A DNA stretch of 64,000 nucleotides from assembly GCF_005601135.1 (NCBI RefSeq), contig NZ_CP039381.1, positions 1,857,941-1,921,940 of the forward strand, in the 5' to 3' direction. The translations under genes and the position numbers were made by a program. Of this stretch, positions 32,727-41,714 are shown piece by piece; within the stretch, counting starts at the first letter, position 1; each line of letters begins with the position of its first letter. The notes below the pieces were generated by a model that saw nothing but the letters and a program-made list of their open reading frames with translations, had not been told where the DNA came from and made no database searches. This DNA comes from Ruminococcus bovis. Lineage in GTDB: Bacteria; Bacillota; Clostridia; Oscillospirales; Acutalibacteraceae.

Positions 32727-35700
32727 ATGAAAGAAAAAATAAAACGCATTAGTTCTAGCACTTGGGCGTTGATTCTTGCCCTTATGATGGTAGTTTCTTC
32801 TTTTTCAGTTCTCGCTGCTACAACTAATGTGGAAAAAACTAATGCTGAAACACCTTCAGCTGATTTATATGTATTTGGTGGCTATAATAACGACTGGACA
32901 AATCCTACAAAGAAAATGCCAATGACTAAGGTTTCCGGTGAGAATTATTATGCTTCTCCAATTATCGTATCAAATGGTGAAGAGAACTTTTTTGCCATTT
33001 GGGATGGTAATTTACAGTATGGTCCTGCTACAGACCGAACTACAGTCAGTACATCACAGAATGATGAAAAAACTAAGTTAAATTCTCCTAGAGATAGCAA
33101 AGCATATATGATATCAGCGGGTACAATTCCTAATGGTACTAAGTATCAGCTATGTACTGATAAAAAATATTTATGGTACAGATTAGCTATTGACCCTGTC
33201 GCAACATCAGTTAATCTATCACCTGATAGTGCTACAAAGAATACTGGTGAATCTGTAAAACTTACTGCTACTGCAAATACTCCTGTTTCAGGTGAACTAA
33301 CTTATACTTTTACAGAAACAACCTCAGGTGCAACAACAACCCCAAAAGTAATAAAATCTTCTAATGGTACAGCACAGGCTACTTTTACTGACCTATCAGA
33401 GGGTGAACATAAATATAAAGTAGAGGTTTCTGCTAATGGTTATACTTCGGTTACCAGTAGTGAAGCTACAGTTACAGTTACAGTAAACCCAATTGATATT
33501 ACTTCAAAGGTAACATTAACCGGTCCTGTTACTAGTTGGCAATATAAAGTTGGCGATAGCATTAAGCTAAAAGCATCATGTGAAGATGCTCCTGAAGGTG
33601 TAACTGTTAAGTATAATTACTATATTAATGGTAAGAAGATTAACGGTTCTGCAACACCTAATAAGGTTACTTATGACTTTACTGCAAGTGATGAAGGCAC
33701 AGTTAAATTCTATGCTGAGGCAGTTGCTGAAAACTATAATACTGTAAAGAGTGAAGAAATCTCTGCATCAGTTATTAAGAAACAAGTTGCAACTTCAGTT
33801 AAACTAACTGCTACTCCTACTAATGTTAAGTTTGGTAATGAAGTTACAATCATTGCTGAACTTCAAGGCGATATTCAGCCAGGTAACTTTACTTATACAT
33901 TTAAAGAAACTAATGCCAACGGTGTCATTCAGTCAGTACAGTCAAATAACGGTTCAGCAAAAATCTTTACAAGTGACCTTTCTGTTGGTAAGCATTATAT
34001 TTCTGTTGAAGTTTCCGGTACAAACTTTAAGTCTATTAAAAGTACAGAAGATTTAATAGTTACTGTTTCTGAGGCTTATCATGATGAAGCTGTCAACGCA
34101 ACATCTGGTAAGACAATGGTTATCAGTTATGATAAGGCTTACGCTGGCAAAAATAATGAAAGAAACGCTATTTTTGCTTGGGGTGGTGCTTCAATAGCTG
34201 ATGATGCTGCTGAATCATATAAAAAGATGACTAAGTATTCACAAAGTGATATTCCTGGTCTATACTATAAACAACTTGATAATTATGTTACAAGTGCCTC
34301 TACCGGTATTCAGTTTATTATTAAACAGGTCGGTAATTGGGACAATCAATCAAGTGACCTTGGTGGGGATAAATTCATTAAGGGTAAACAGTGGTATTTC
34401 TACGGTACTAAAGAGGGTAAACAAGTTGATGCAAATGCTGCTGAATACACACCTCTAACATTTACAAAGCTAAATGTTCCAACAGAAATCAACGATGATA
34501 ATTCTACTAAGTTTGTATTTACTGTTGGTGGTGGTTTACCAAACTTCTTCAAGAATGTTGTTAAGTCAACAACAATTAAGCCTGAATATACAGTTACAAT
34601 TACTGACCCAAGCCGTAAGCAAGTTGGCACTAAAACAGCTACATATTCAGCCGATAATACAACAGTAACAATTGATAACTTAACACTAACAGATAGTGGT
34701 AAATATACTTTTACTATTACAGATGGTATTGATACAGTTACTTATGAAAAAGATTTAACTGTTGAATCTCTTGTAGTTGCAACCCACAAGGCTACTTTAA
34801 ATCCTTGTGATAATGCAACAGTTACTGCTACTTGTAAGGATGTAACAATCAATGAGGGTGCAAACGGTGATTTCCCTGAAAATAAAAATGCAAGCATCAC
34901 TGTTTCTGATATTACCGATGGTTACAAGGTTAAGTCGGTTACTGTAACATCAGGTACAACTGATGTCCCTGTTACAAATCAGGGCAATAATAGTTACTCA
35001 TTTACAATGCCAAGCTCTGATGTAACAATCACAGTTGATGTTGTTGCAAAGAGTAACTATGCTGTGAACTTTAATGTCAGTGATAAGACAGGTGGTTCAA
35101 TTACTGCAAAATCCGGAGAAACAACTATCAAGTCCGGTTCAAGAGTTGTAGAAGATACATCTGTTACTTTTGAAGTTAAACTAAATAGTGATGATTACAA
35201 AGTTAATGGTTGGTATTCTGACTCAACATATACAACAAAGATTGATAGCGTAAAAGATGGCGCTACTTCTTACACAACAAGAATTACTGGTGCAACAAAT
35301 GTATATGTAAAGATTGTTGAAAACCCAGGTACTCTATGTACTGATAAGTGGTTTATTACTGGTACAGATAGTAACCCTAAATCATGGGACACTCGTTTAC
35401 CAGTATATGAAAAGAATGGTTCATATTATGTAAACTTTGATATTTCTACAATTACAAAGGGTAACCATTACTATGCAATCACTAGTAAAGAAACAGGTAC
35501 TATTGCTCCTAGTGATATGATTTTCCATGATGGTACATTGTCTTATAAATCAGCTGACGGTTCTGGTTCTGTAGTTAAGAACCAAAATCAACCTGAATAT
35601 TGGGCTGGTAGTGATAAATTTACTAATTATGGTATGTTCTCTATTAGTAACTATGATGACCTAAGAGCTTTAAGTCTAAAGGTTACACCTAGTGATAATG

Positions 35701-38700
35701 GTACTGAATATCTAATGCAACCAAAAGTAATTCAGCCACCAACAGGTGCTATTGATGTATATGCAAAGAATGGTACATTAAAGACAACATATGCTTATGG
35801 TGACACAACAGTAACAGGTATCAATGACGATTGTACTTCATTTACAAAGGATCTTGGAAAATATAAACAGTACAAGGCTCTTGCAAATGACAGATTAACA
35901 ATTACTACAGTTGTTAACGATACTCAGGCTAAACAAGGTTGGTATGTATCTAACTATGTAATCAACGGTGTTGGTTACGAAGCAGTATCTTCTGAATCTC
36001 ACACAGGTGCTGCATACACAATCACAACTCCATATTCTGTAACAGGTAAAGAAACAAAGAATATCATTGAAATTACACCTATTTACAAGAATAGATATAT
36101 TGAAGCTGATAATGACTATATCACACTTTATGCTAATGCCGATTCTTTAGGCAATGCTTGGGGTAACACAATTTCTGTTTACTCTTACTATTATAAAGAT
36201 GGTAAGCAAAATGTAAACACGGACAAAACAATGAATAGTGCCTACCCTGGTGAACCTATGATGAAAACAAGCAGTGGCTTGTATGTTGCATATGTTCCTA
36301 AAAATGCTTGGGATGTTAAAGATGGTAAATTCCAGAAGCTTTCAGATTATGAAGTTTCCGGTATTACATTTAATAACTATAAAGAGGGTGAAGAGATTCA
36401 CCAAAAGACATTAACTCCTGACCAGAACAAAAACTTCCAGACATACGACTACGATGACTTTAAATACATTGCAGCAGCCGGCTACGATACAGTTTTGTTT
36501 GACTTCCAGTACAGAAAGGCTGAAAATTCTAACCAAAAAACTTTAGTTGGAGACTCAACAACTGAAAAGGATATGAAAGGTTCTACTATTAATGTAGATA
36601 CTTATAAAGATACAACTGCTCATAACGGTTGGGATTTATTAACTAATATGGACGGCGAGGAAGTAAGCATACTTGGCTATACTGCAAAAACTGTTCCTAA
36701 AGGACAAACATTTAACAGCACTGATAAACTTCATATTGTTTCAGTTGGTAATATTGATACATCTATGGGTGATTGGTCAACAATTTGGTATGTATATGAT
36801 AGTGCTGGTAATTATGTAACTCAAGGCTTGCCATCTGACTTTATTCCTAGACTAAATTCTGATGGTACTGAAAGTACTACACAGACTGCTGCTTATAATG
36901 CAATCAAAGAAAAACGTCTTGAATACACAGGTGCTTACATCACTTACGAAAGTGAAATGGATGCAGGTTCTTCTACTGATAAAGGTAACACCGGTATCCG
37001 TTCCGATGGTCGTTGGTACTATTCTCGTGCAGTAGACCAAGTTAAGGTTAATACTCATGTTCTATATGCCGGTGCTGATAAGAGTGATTGGAAAGAAGAT
37101 ACTTATAGTTCTGATGATTCCGGTGTAACTACAGGTGCTAAGGCTCTAGTCGGTTCAGAAAGAACAACTTCTGTTGACCGTAACTCAGAAGTTTCTATTT
37201 CTGCTTCTCCTCTGTCAAAGGGTACTGCTGAGAAACAGTATAAGTTCATTGGTTGGACATCTAATGCAACTAAGGGTAAAGACGGTTCATATACAATTGT
37301 TCAGAATCCTGATATGACCCAAAGTACACAAACAATCAAGGTTTCAACAAATATGGACTTGTATGCTCTATACATTCCTGTTGCTGAAGGTGATTTACTT
37401 ATTACTCATGAAGCATATACAGGTAAGGATGCATTTGGTGGTGCAGGTAGATACTTCGTTCAAGCTACGTTATATGATGCTACTGATACTGATAAGGTAA
37501 TTGGTACATATTACCAAGAAGGTAGTGTAACAATTCCGAATTATACAGAAAATTCCGGTAAAATTGTTGTTCAGCTAATTGTTTATTCTGTAAACGGTAG
37601 TAGATATAAGGCTACTTATAACTATCAAAATACGGCAATTACTGATTTATCCCATGTTGATAAGGTATGTTCATCAGGTGACCCTGCTGTTGTAGAAAAT
37701 ACAATCAACGCAAGTGATATTTTTGATGGCGATACAATGAAAACATCAAAAGTTGACTTCTATTCAGATTTACAGACAAATAATATTACTGTTAAGATGA
37801 ACTACTACAACCGTAAGGTAGAAAACGGTAAACCTGCTGATATGGATTCAACTCCAACATCATATTCTTACAGATTTACCAGCTACCCAGAAGATGTTCT
37901 AAAGGATGGTACTCTAAGTATTCCAGATCTAATTGAGTATGCTAAGAACCATTCTCAACAGCCTGATAATATGATCGAAACATATGTTTCTTGGAATTCA
38001 CAGGAAGATGCATTAAAGGGTATTGTAGGTTATACAAATTACCACACAGGTGCTAAATATGTGGCAACTCCTTATCATACAGACCGGTATGGTAATGTTC
38101 AGTCAAGTGGTGAAAAGTGGGTGACTTACTACGACAGAAACGGTGATGAAGTTGATGAAGATAAAGCAAATGCAGAAACAGTTTCAAGTATTTCAATTTG
38201 GTATTTCAACACACCAAAGAAATATACTTACACTCTAAACACTGCTAATTCATCAAGTGAAAGTGAACTTGGTAATAATGGTGACGGTACTTATTACGGA
38301 AAAGTTCCTCAGACTGCAAGTGAACTATTCTACAACACTCGTCTATTTAGTTCCGACAGAGAAGTTTCTGATGCAGTATCTCCATATACAAAGGCTTACG
38401 GTGTTGAACAGGGCTATACAGGTCAGGCTATTAATACTGCTGAAACTATTAACAACGGTACTACTCTTAAGTTCCTATATTGGGCTTATGATAAAGCCGG
38501 TAAGAAGGTAGCTTCTACTAACATTCAGTATGGTTTAAGAATTACTAATAATACTACACTATACGCAATCTATGGCGAAGCTGAACTTGATGCTCCGGGT
38601 CTAACAGTTCAAGAAGTAACTCCTGATACATTCTTCGATAGTAACAACATTTCAAAAACTCGTATCAATACAATCTTCAACCCTTATAATTGTAAGGATA

Positions 38701-39176
38701 ATGACAAGAATATTGATAGTGCTTCTGTTGTTTACCTAAGAGTTGCTAACTCAGTTACTGAAAATTCACTTAATAACTTAACTGATGCTGATTTACAGGA
38801 ACTAAGAACTAAGATTTCTACTGTTGTATCTACGGCTTCTTACAAAAAGTTCAAGAGTGGTGATGTTGATGCCGCAGCTAGCAAGCAGATTGTACAGATT
38901 AGTGGTAGTACAGCTAGTGGCTTTAAGTTCAAGGTTGTTGATACTCCATCATCAAGTTCAACACAACTACAAACTAGCCTATCAAACAAGAACAGAGGTC
39001 AGTTTACTACAACATTTACAACATCTACATTAAAGAATTATACATACTATGTATTTGCTACTATGGGTTATAAGGGTTATAACGGTACTGCCGGTATTAC
39101 TTACATTACCAGTGACAACTTTGTAAAGTATAAGTTTGATGAAAATGGTAAATATGTAGCACCTTCTAACTCTTAA
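32727..39176 (+). CDS. Very large secreted multidomain surface protein
   Basis: 2,149 aa. Residues 1-31 form a signal peptide (ILALMMVVSSFSVLA). Residues ~40-150 and a second block near 460-570 (AIFAWGGASI, KGKQWYFYGT) look like CBM26-type starch-binding or related beta-sandwich modules. Three Ig-like domains occupy about 155-450, with the recurrent KLTATANTPV and VEVSANGYTSV patterns. Later segments hold InlB-like beta repeats (YKFIGWTSNA, LKFLYWAYDK). The C-terminus has no dockerin, LPXTG or obvious anchor. The strong GGAGG and dedicated promoter indicate good expression. Carbohydrate adhesion is likely; no catalytic motif is seen. Confidence 0.8.
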   Translation: MKEKIKRISSSTWALILALMMVVSSFSVLAATTNVEKTNAETPSADLYVFGGYNNDWTNPTKKMPMTKVSGENYYASPIIVSNGEENFFAIWDGNLQYGPATDRTTVSTSQNDEKTKLNSPRDSKAYMISAGTIPNGTKYQLCTDKKYLWYRLAIDPVATSVNLSPDSATKNTGESVKLTATANTPVSGELTYTFTETTSGATTTPKVIKSSNGTAQATFTDLSEGEHKYKVEVSANGYTSVTSSEATVTVTVNPIDITSKVTLTGPVTSWQYKVGDSIKLKASCEDAPEGVTVKYNYYINGKKINGSATPNKVTYDFTASDEGTVKFYAEAVAENYNTVKSEEISASVIKKQVATSVKLTATPTNVKFGNEVTIIAELQGDIQPGNFTYTFKETNANGVIQSVQSNNGSAKIFTSDLSVGKHYISVEVSGTNFKSIKSTEDLIVTVSEAYHDEAVNATSGKTMVISYDKAYAGKNNERNAIFAWGGASIADDAAESYKKMTKYSQSDIPGLYYKQLDNYVTSASTGIQFIIKQVGNWDNQSSDLGGDKFIKGKQWYFYGTKEGKQVDANAAEYTPLTFTKLNVPTEINDDNSTKFVFTVGGGLPNFFKNVVKSTTIKPEYTVTITDPSRKQVGTKTATYSADNTTVTIDNLTLTDSGKYTFTITDGIDTVTYEKDLTVESLVVATHKATLNPCDNATVTATCKDVTINEGANGDFPENKNASITVSDITDGYKVKSVTVTSGTTDVPVTNQGNNSYSFTMPSSDVTITVDVVAKSNYAVNFNVSDKTGGSITAKSGETTIKSGSRVVEDTSVTFEVKLNSDDYKVNGWYSDSTYTTKIDSVKDGATSYTTRITGATNVYVKIVENPGTLCTDKWFITGTDSNPKSWDTRLPVYEKNGSYYVNFDISTITKGNHYYAITSKETGTIAPSDMIFHDGTLSYKSADGSGSVVKNQNQPEYWAGSDKFTNYGMFSISNYDDLRALSLKVTPSDNGTEYLMQPKVIQPPTGAIDVYAKNGTLKTTYAYGDTTVTGINDDCTSFTKDLGKYKQYKALANDRLTITTVVNDTQAKQGWYVSNYVINGVGYEAVSSESHTGAAYTITTPYSVTGKETKNIIEITPIYKNRYIEADNDYITLYANADSLGNAWGNTISVYSYYYKDGKQNVNTDKTMNSAYPGEPMMKTSSGLYVAYVPKNAWDVKDGKFQKLSDYEVSGITFNNYKEGEEIHQKTLTPDQNKNFQTYDYDDFKYIAAAGYDTVLFDFQYRKAENSNQKTLVGDSTTEKDMKGSTINVDTYKDTTAHNGWDLLTNMDGEEVSILGYTAKTVPKGQTFNSTDKLHIVSVGNIDTSMGDWSTIWYVYDSAGNYVTQGLPSDFIPRLNSDGTESTTQTAAYNAIKEKRLEYTGAYITYESEMDAGSSTDKGNTGIRSDGRWYYSRAVDQVKVNTHVLYAGADKSDWKEDTYSSDDSGVTTGAKALVGSERTTSVDRNSEVSISASPLSKGTAEKQYKFIGWTSNATKGKDGSYTIVQNPDMTQSTQTIKVSTNMDLYALYIPVAEGDLLITHEAYTGKDAFGGAGRYFVQATLYDATDTDKVIGTYYQEGSVTIPNYTENSGKIVVQLIVYSVNGSRYKATYNYQNTAITDLSHVDKVCSSGDPAVVENTINASDIFDGDTMKTSKVDFYSDLQTNNITVKMNYYNRKVENGKPADMDSTPTSYSYRFTSYPEDVLKDGTLSIPDLIEYAKNHSQQPDNMIETYVSWNSQEDALKGIVGYTNYHTGAKYVATPYHTDRYGNVQSSGEKWVTYYDRNGDEVDEDKANAETVSSISIWYFNTPKKYTYTLNTANSSSESELGNNGDGTYYGKVPQTASELFYNTRLFSSDREVSDAVSPYTKAYGVEQGYTGQAINTAETINNGTTLKFLYWAYDKAGKKVASTNIQYGLRITNNTTLYAIYGEAELDAPGLTVQEVTPDTFFDSNNISKTRINTIFNPYNCKDNDKNIDSASVVYLRVANSVTENSLNNLTDADLQELRTKISTVVSTASYKKFKSGDVDAAASKQIVQISGSTASGFKFKVVDTPSSSSTQLQTSLSNKNRGQFTTTFTTSTLKNYTYYVFATMGYKGYNGTAGITYITSDNFVKYKFDENGKYVAPSNS

Positions 39177-39190
39177 TTACTAAATTTTAC

Positions 39191-39225
39191 AACACATAAC
39201 ACTTCGGTGTTATGTGTTGCCTTTA
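39191..39225 (+). terminator. Hairpin after the surface-protein gene
   Basis: Perfect 12-bp stem (AACACATAACAC and its complement) with a TTCG tetraloop, 14 bases after the stop. The T run is short, so read-through to the dockerin gene is possible. Confidence 0.7.
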
Positions 39226-39237
39226 TAAGGTGATTTT

Positions 39238-40116
39238 ATGAAGAAAATAAAAACTATAACTTCACTACTTTTGTTTATTACAATTTTGGTTTCAATATCA
39301 ATCACAAGTGCAAGTGCAGTAACTTCTTATGATAATTTTGAACTTGAATATAATTCAACATCAAAGAGTTATACTGTTGTAAACTATGTGGGTAATGATA
39401 AAAATGTAAAAATTCCGGAAATGGTTTACGGCAGATTTGTTACTAAAATAGGCAGTTATGCCTTTGCTAATAACACTAATATTGAAACAGTTGAAGTTCC
39501 TTATCTTGTTTCTAGTTTTGATGAATATTCTTTTAGTGGTTGTACTTCTTTGAAGGAAATTAATATTCCTGAATTTGTTAGCAATATTAATCAATTTACT
39601 TTCTTTAACTGCAAATCACTAAAGAATATAACAATGGATTGTAAAATTAAAACTGTCAGTGAGTCAGTTTTCCGTAATTGTTCTTCACTTGAAAGTATTG
39701 TTTTACCTTCAACTGTTGAAAAAATTGATGTAAATGCTTTTGCTAATTGCACAAAACTAAGTAGTATTTCAATAGGCGATAATGTTACATCTATTTCAAG
39801 TGATGCTTTTAATGGTTGTGCATCTACTTTAAAAATTGTCGCCAATATTGGTTCATATGCCGAGAAATATGCTAAGGACAACAACATTACTTTTGAAGAA
39901 AGTCCACAGCTAATCGGTGATGTTAATAATGATGGTGAAATTAATGTTCGTGATTCAGTTTATATTATGAGATATACTGTTTTACAGTCAGGTTATGAAA
40001 TACCTGAAAATACACCAATCTTTAAGAGAGCTGATGTAAACGGTGACGGTAAAGTTAATGTTACCGATGCAACACTTATTCAGAAGTATGCAATGCATAT
40101 GATTGATAAATTTTAA
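39238..40116 (+). CDS. Secreted leucine-rich-repeat (BspA-like) protein with C-terminal type I dockerin
   Basis: 292 aa. The signal peptide is residues 1-27 (ITSASA). Five or so LRR_5 repeats span about 65-200, recognisable by AFANNTNIETVEVP, TSLKEINIPEF and SSLESIVLPSTV. The dockerin (225-292) has both calcium-binding repeats: GDVNNDGEINVRDS (227-240) and ADVNGDGKVNVTDA (265-278). A dockerin plugs into a cohesin-bearing scaffoldin, so this protein should be displayed in a cellulosome- or amylosome-like complex. The LRR part suggests protein or carbohydrate binding rather than catalysis. Confidence 0.9.
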   Translation: MKKIKTITSLLLFITILVSISITSASAVTSYDNFELEYNSTSKSYTVVNYVGNDKNVKIPEMVYGRFVTKIGSYAFANNTNIETVEVPYLVSSFDEYSFSGCTSLKEINIPEFVSNINQFTFFNCKSLKNITMDCKIKTVSESVFRNCSSLESIVLPSTVEKIDVNAFANCTKLSSISIGDNVTSISSDAFNGCASTLKIVANIGSYAEKYAKDNNITFEESPQLIGDVNNDGEINVRDSVYIMRYTVLQSGYEIPENTPIFKRADVNGDGKVNVTDATLIQKYAMHMIDKF

Positions 40117-40127
40117 GTGAATATTTT

Positions 40128-40157
40128 AGAGCTACCTTTACGGTAGCTCTTTTTTTG
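40128..40157 (+). terminator. Terminator of the LRR-dockerin gene
   Basis: 9-bp stem (AGAGCTACC / GGTAGCTCT), a 5-base loop and seven T residues. Confidence 0.88.
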
Positions 40158-40272
40158 TTACTTTTTGCGATTCCTTGATTTATTCATACTTTTCATTTAT
40201 AATTAAATGTATATAAGTCATATCATTTTTGATGTGTATTGTGCTATTATATAGATTATTTTGGAGGGTATT

Positions 40273-40986
40273 ATGCTTTGTAAATTTGCAAACTTCTTTG
40301 TTGAGATTAACCCTCTGTATGACTATACAAAGAAGATGATTAAGTTTTTTGAAACTGATGAAACACCTACTTCTGATGTAATAACAGTAGGGGATAAATT
40401 CACTGTTGATGACTACAAAAAATATAACTCACTTCATCCGGAAGTACCTATTGATGAAGCAGAACATGTATATTTATCTTTTGATTTTTTTGAAAAAATC
40501 TTAAAGTATAATGCAATTATGGTTCATTCGTCAGCATTAAAATATAATGGAAAGTGCTATCTTTTTTCTGCTGATAGTGGTGTAGGTAAGTCAACCCATA
40601 CTTCATTGTGGCAAGAAGTTTATGGTGACAAGGTACAGATTATAAATGATGACAAGCCTATAATTCGATTAGAGAATAATAAATTAATAGTATATGGTTC
40701 ACCATTTGCAGGTGGCACAATGAAATTCCAAGATGACAGTGCTATTTTAGGAGCAATTGTATTTTTGGAAAGAAGTGAAAATAATTCTATTGAAGAATTA
40801 TCACCACAAAAAGCAATGCGATATTTGTTTAAAGAAACTATGAGAAGAATCAGCAAAAATAAAATGAATGATTCTCTAAATATGATTAATATAATTTTGG
40901 AAAATTGCAAGTTCTATAAACTGAAGTGCAATATGGATAAAAGTTCAGCAATACTTTCTCATGATACTATAGTAAAGGAAGATTAA
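40273..40986 (+). CDS. HPr-kinase-like P-loop protein of a peptide-modification cluster
   Basis: 237 aa from the ATG after GGAGGG; a TTG start 12 bases earlier would overlap the site. The P-loop is SADSGVGKST (99-108), preceded by a possible catalytic His85 (IMVHSSAL) and followed by NDDKP (125-129) and YGSPFAGG (141-148). This is the HprK/PEP-carboxykinase-like fold found in lasso-peptide clusters of the paeninodin type, where it phosphorylates the precursor. It is too short and diverged to be true HPr kinase. It begins a five-gene run with overlapping or abutting ends. Confidence 0.75.
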   Translation: MLCKFANFFVEINPLYDYTKKMIKFFETDETPTSDVITVGDKFTVDDYKKYNSLHPEVPIDEAEHVYLSFDFFEKILKYNAIMVHSSALKYNGKCYLFSADSGVGKSTHTSLWQEVYGDKVQIINDDKPIIRLENNKLIVYGSPFAGGTMKFQDDSAILGAIVFLERSENNSIEELSPQKAMRYLFKETMRRISKNKMNDSLNMINIILENCKFYKLKCNMDKSSAILSHDTIVKED

Positions 40987-40987
40987 T

Positions 40988-41251
40988 ATGAAAATTAAGG
41001 AAGATTTTTTACTACGAAAAGTAGCAGATTGTTATGTAGTTGTGCCTGTAGGCAAGGCAACTGTTGACTTTAACGGAATGATGAATCTTAACGAAACCGG
41101 TGCTTTTCTATGGGAAAAGTTAGAAAATGATACAACAAAAGAAGAACTGCTAAAGGCTATGCTTGATGAATATGAAGTAACTGAAGATATAGCAAAGAAA
41201 GATATAGACAACTTTATTACAAAGCTAAAGGACGGTAACTTACTTGAATAA
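40988..41251 (+). CDS. PqqD-like RiPP recognition element protein
   Basis: 87 aa. The winged-helix PqqD pattern is clear: VDFNGMMNLNETGAFLWEKL, then TKEELLKAMLDEYEV and IDNFITKLKDGNLLE. PqqD-like proteins bind the leader of ribosomally made peptides and deliver it to modifying enzymes. It begins one base after the kinase-like gene and overlaps the peptidase gene. Its presence is the strongest sign that the cluster acts on a peptide substrate. Confidence 0.85.
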   Translation: MKIKEDFLLRKVADCYVVVPVGKATVDFNGMMNLNETGAFLWEKLENDTTKEELLKAMLDEYEVTEDIAKKDIDNFITKLKDGNLLE

Positions 41252-41714
41252 ACAAGTGCCTATTAGTGAACTTGTACCCATTTTCAAGGAAATTCTTAAT
41301 AGTGGTAGCAATGTGAATTTCACTCCTAGGGGTGTGTCAATGTTGCCAATGTTAAGGGATAATTGTGACACTGTTACTTTATCAAAACCAACTAAACTGA
41401 AAAAGTATGATGTTGTATTTTTCTATCATAAACCAACTAACTCCTATGTTCTTCATAGAATTGTGAAAGTTAATAGTGACGGTACATATAATATTTGTGG
41501 TGATAATAGAATGGTTTGTGAAGTGAATGTTCCTAAGAAAGATATTTTTGCAGTTGTAACTGCCTTTACTAAGGACAATGTTACTCATAAAATCACTGAC
41601 CTTAACTATAAGATTTATTCCAGAAAATGTGTTGCAAAGAAGAAAATTAGATGGAAATATTATTCTATAAAAGAAAAATTATATCCATATTATAGAAAGA
41701 TAAAAGGAAAATGA
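41244..41714 (+). CDS. S24/S26-like signal peptidase family protein
   Basis: 156 aa. The Ser motif PRGVSMLPML places the nucleophile at Ser32, and VLHRIVKV gives His71 at the place of the second dyad residue. GDNRM (86-90) is the usual third box. There is no clear membrane anchor at the N-terminus. It starts with TTG inside the PqqD gene, and an in-frame GTG at 41256 is the alternative. The ABC exporter beside it has no peptidase domain, so this protein may remove the leader peptide. This is inference. Confidence 0.7.
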   Translation: MNKQVPISELVPIFKEILNSGSNVNFTPRGVSMLPMLRDNCDTVTLSKPTKLKKYDVVFFYHKPTNSYVLHRIVKVNSDGTYNICGDNRMVCEVNVPKKDIFAVVTAFTKDNVTHKITDLNYKIYSRKCVAKKKIRWKYYSIKEKLYPYYRKIKGK

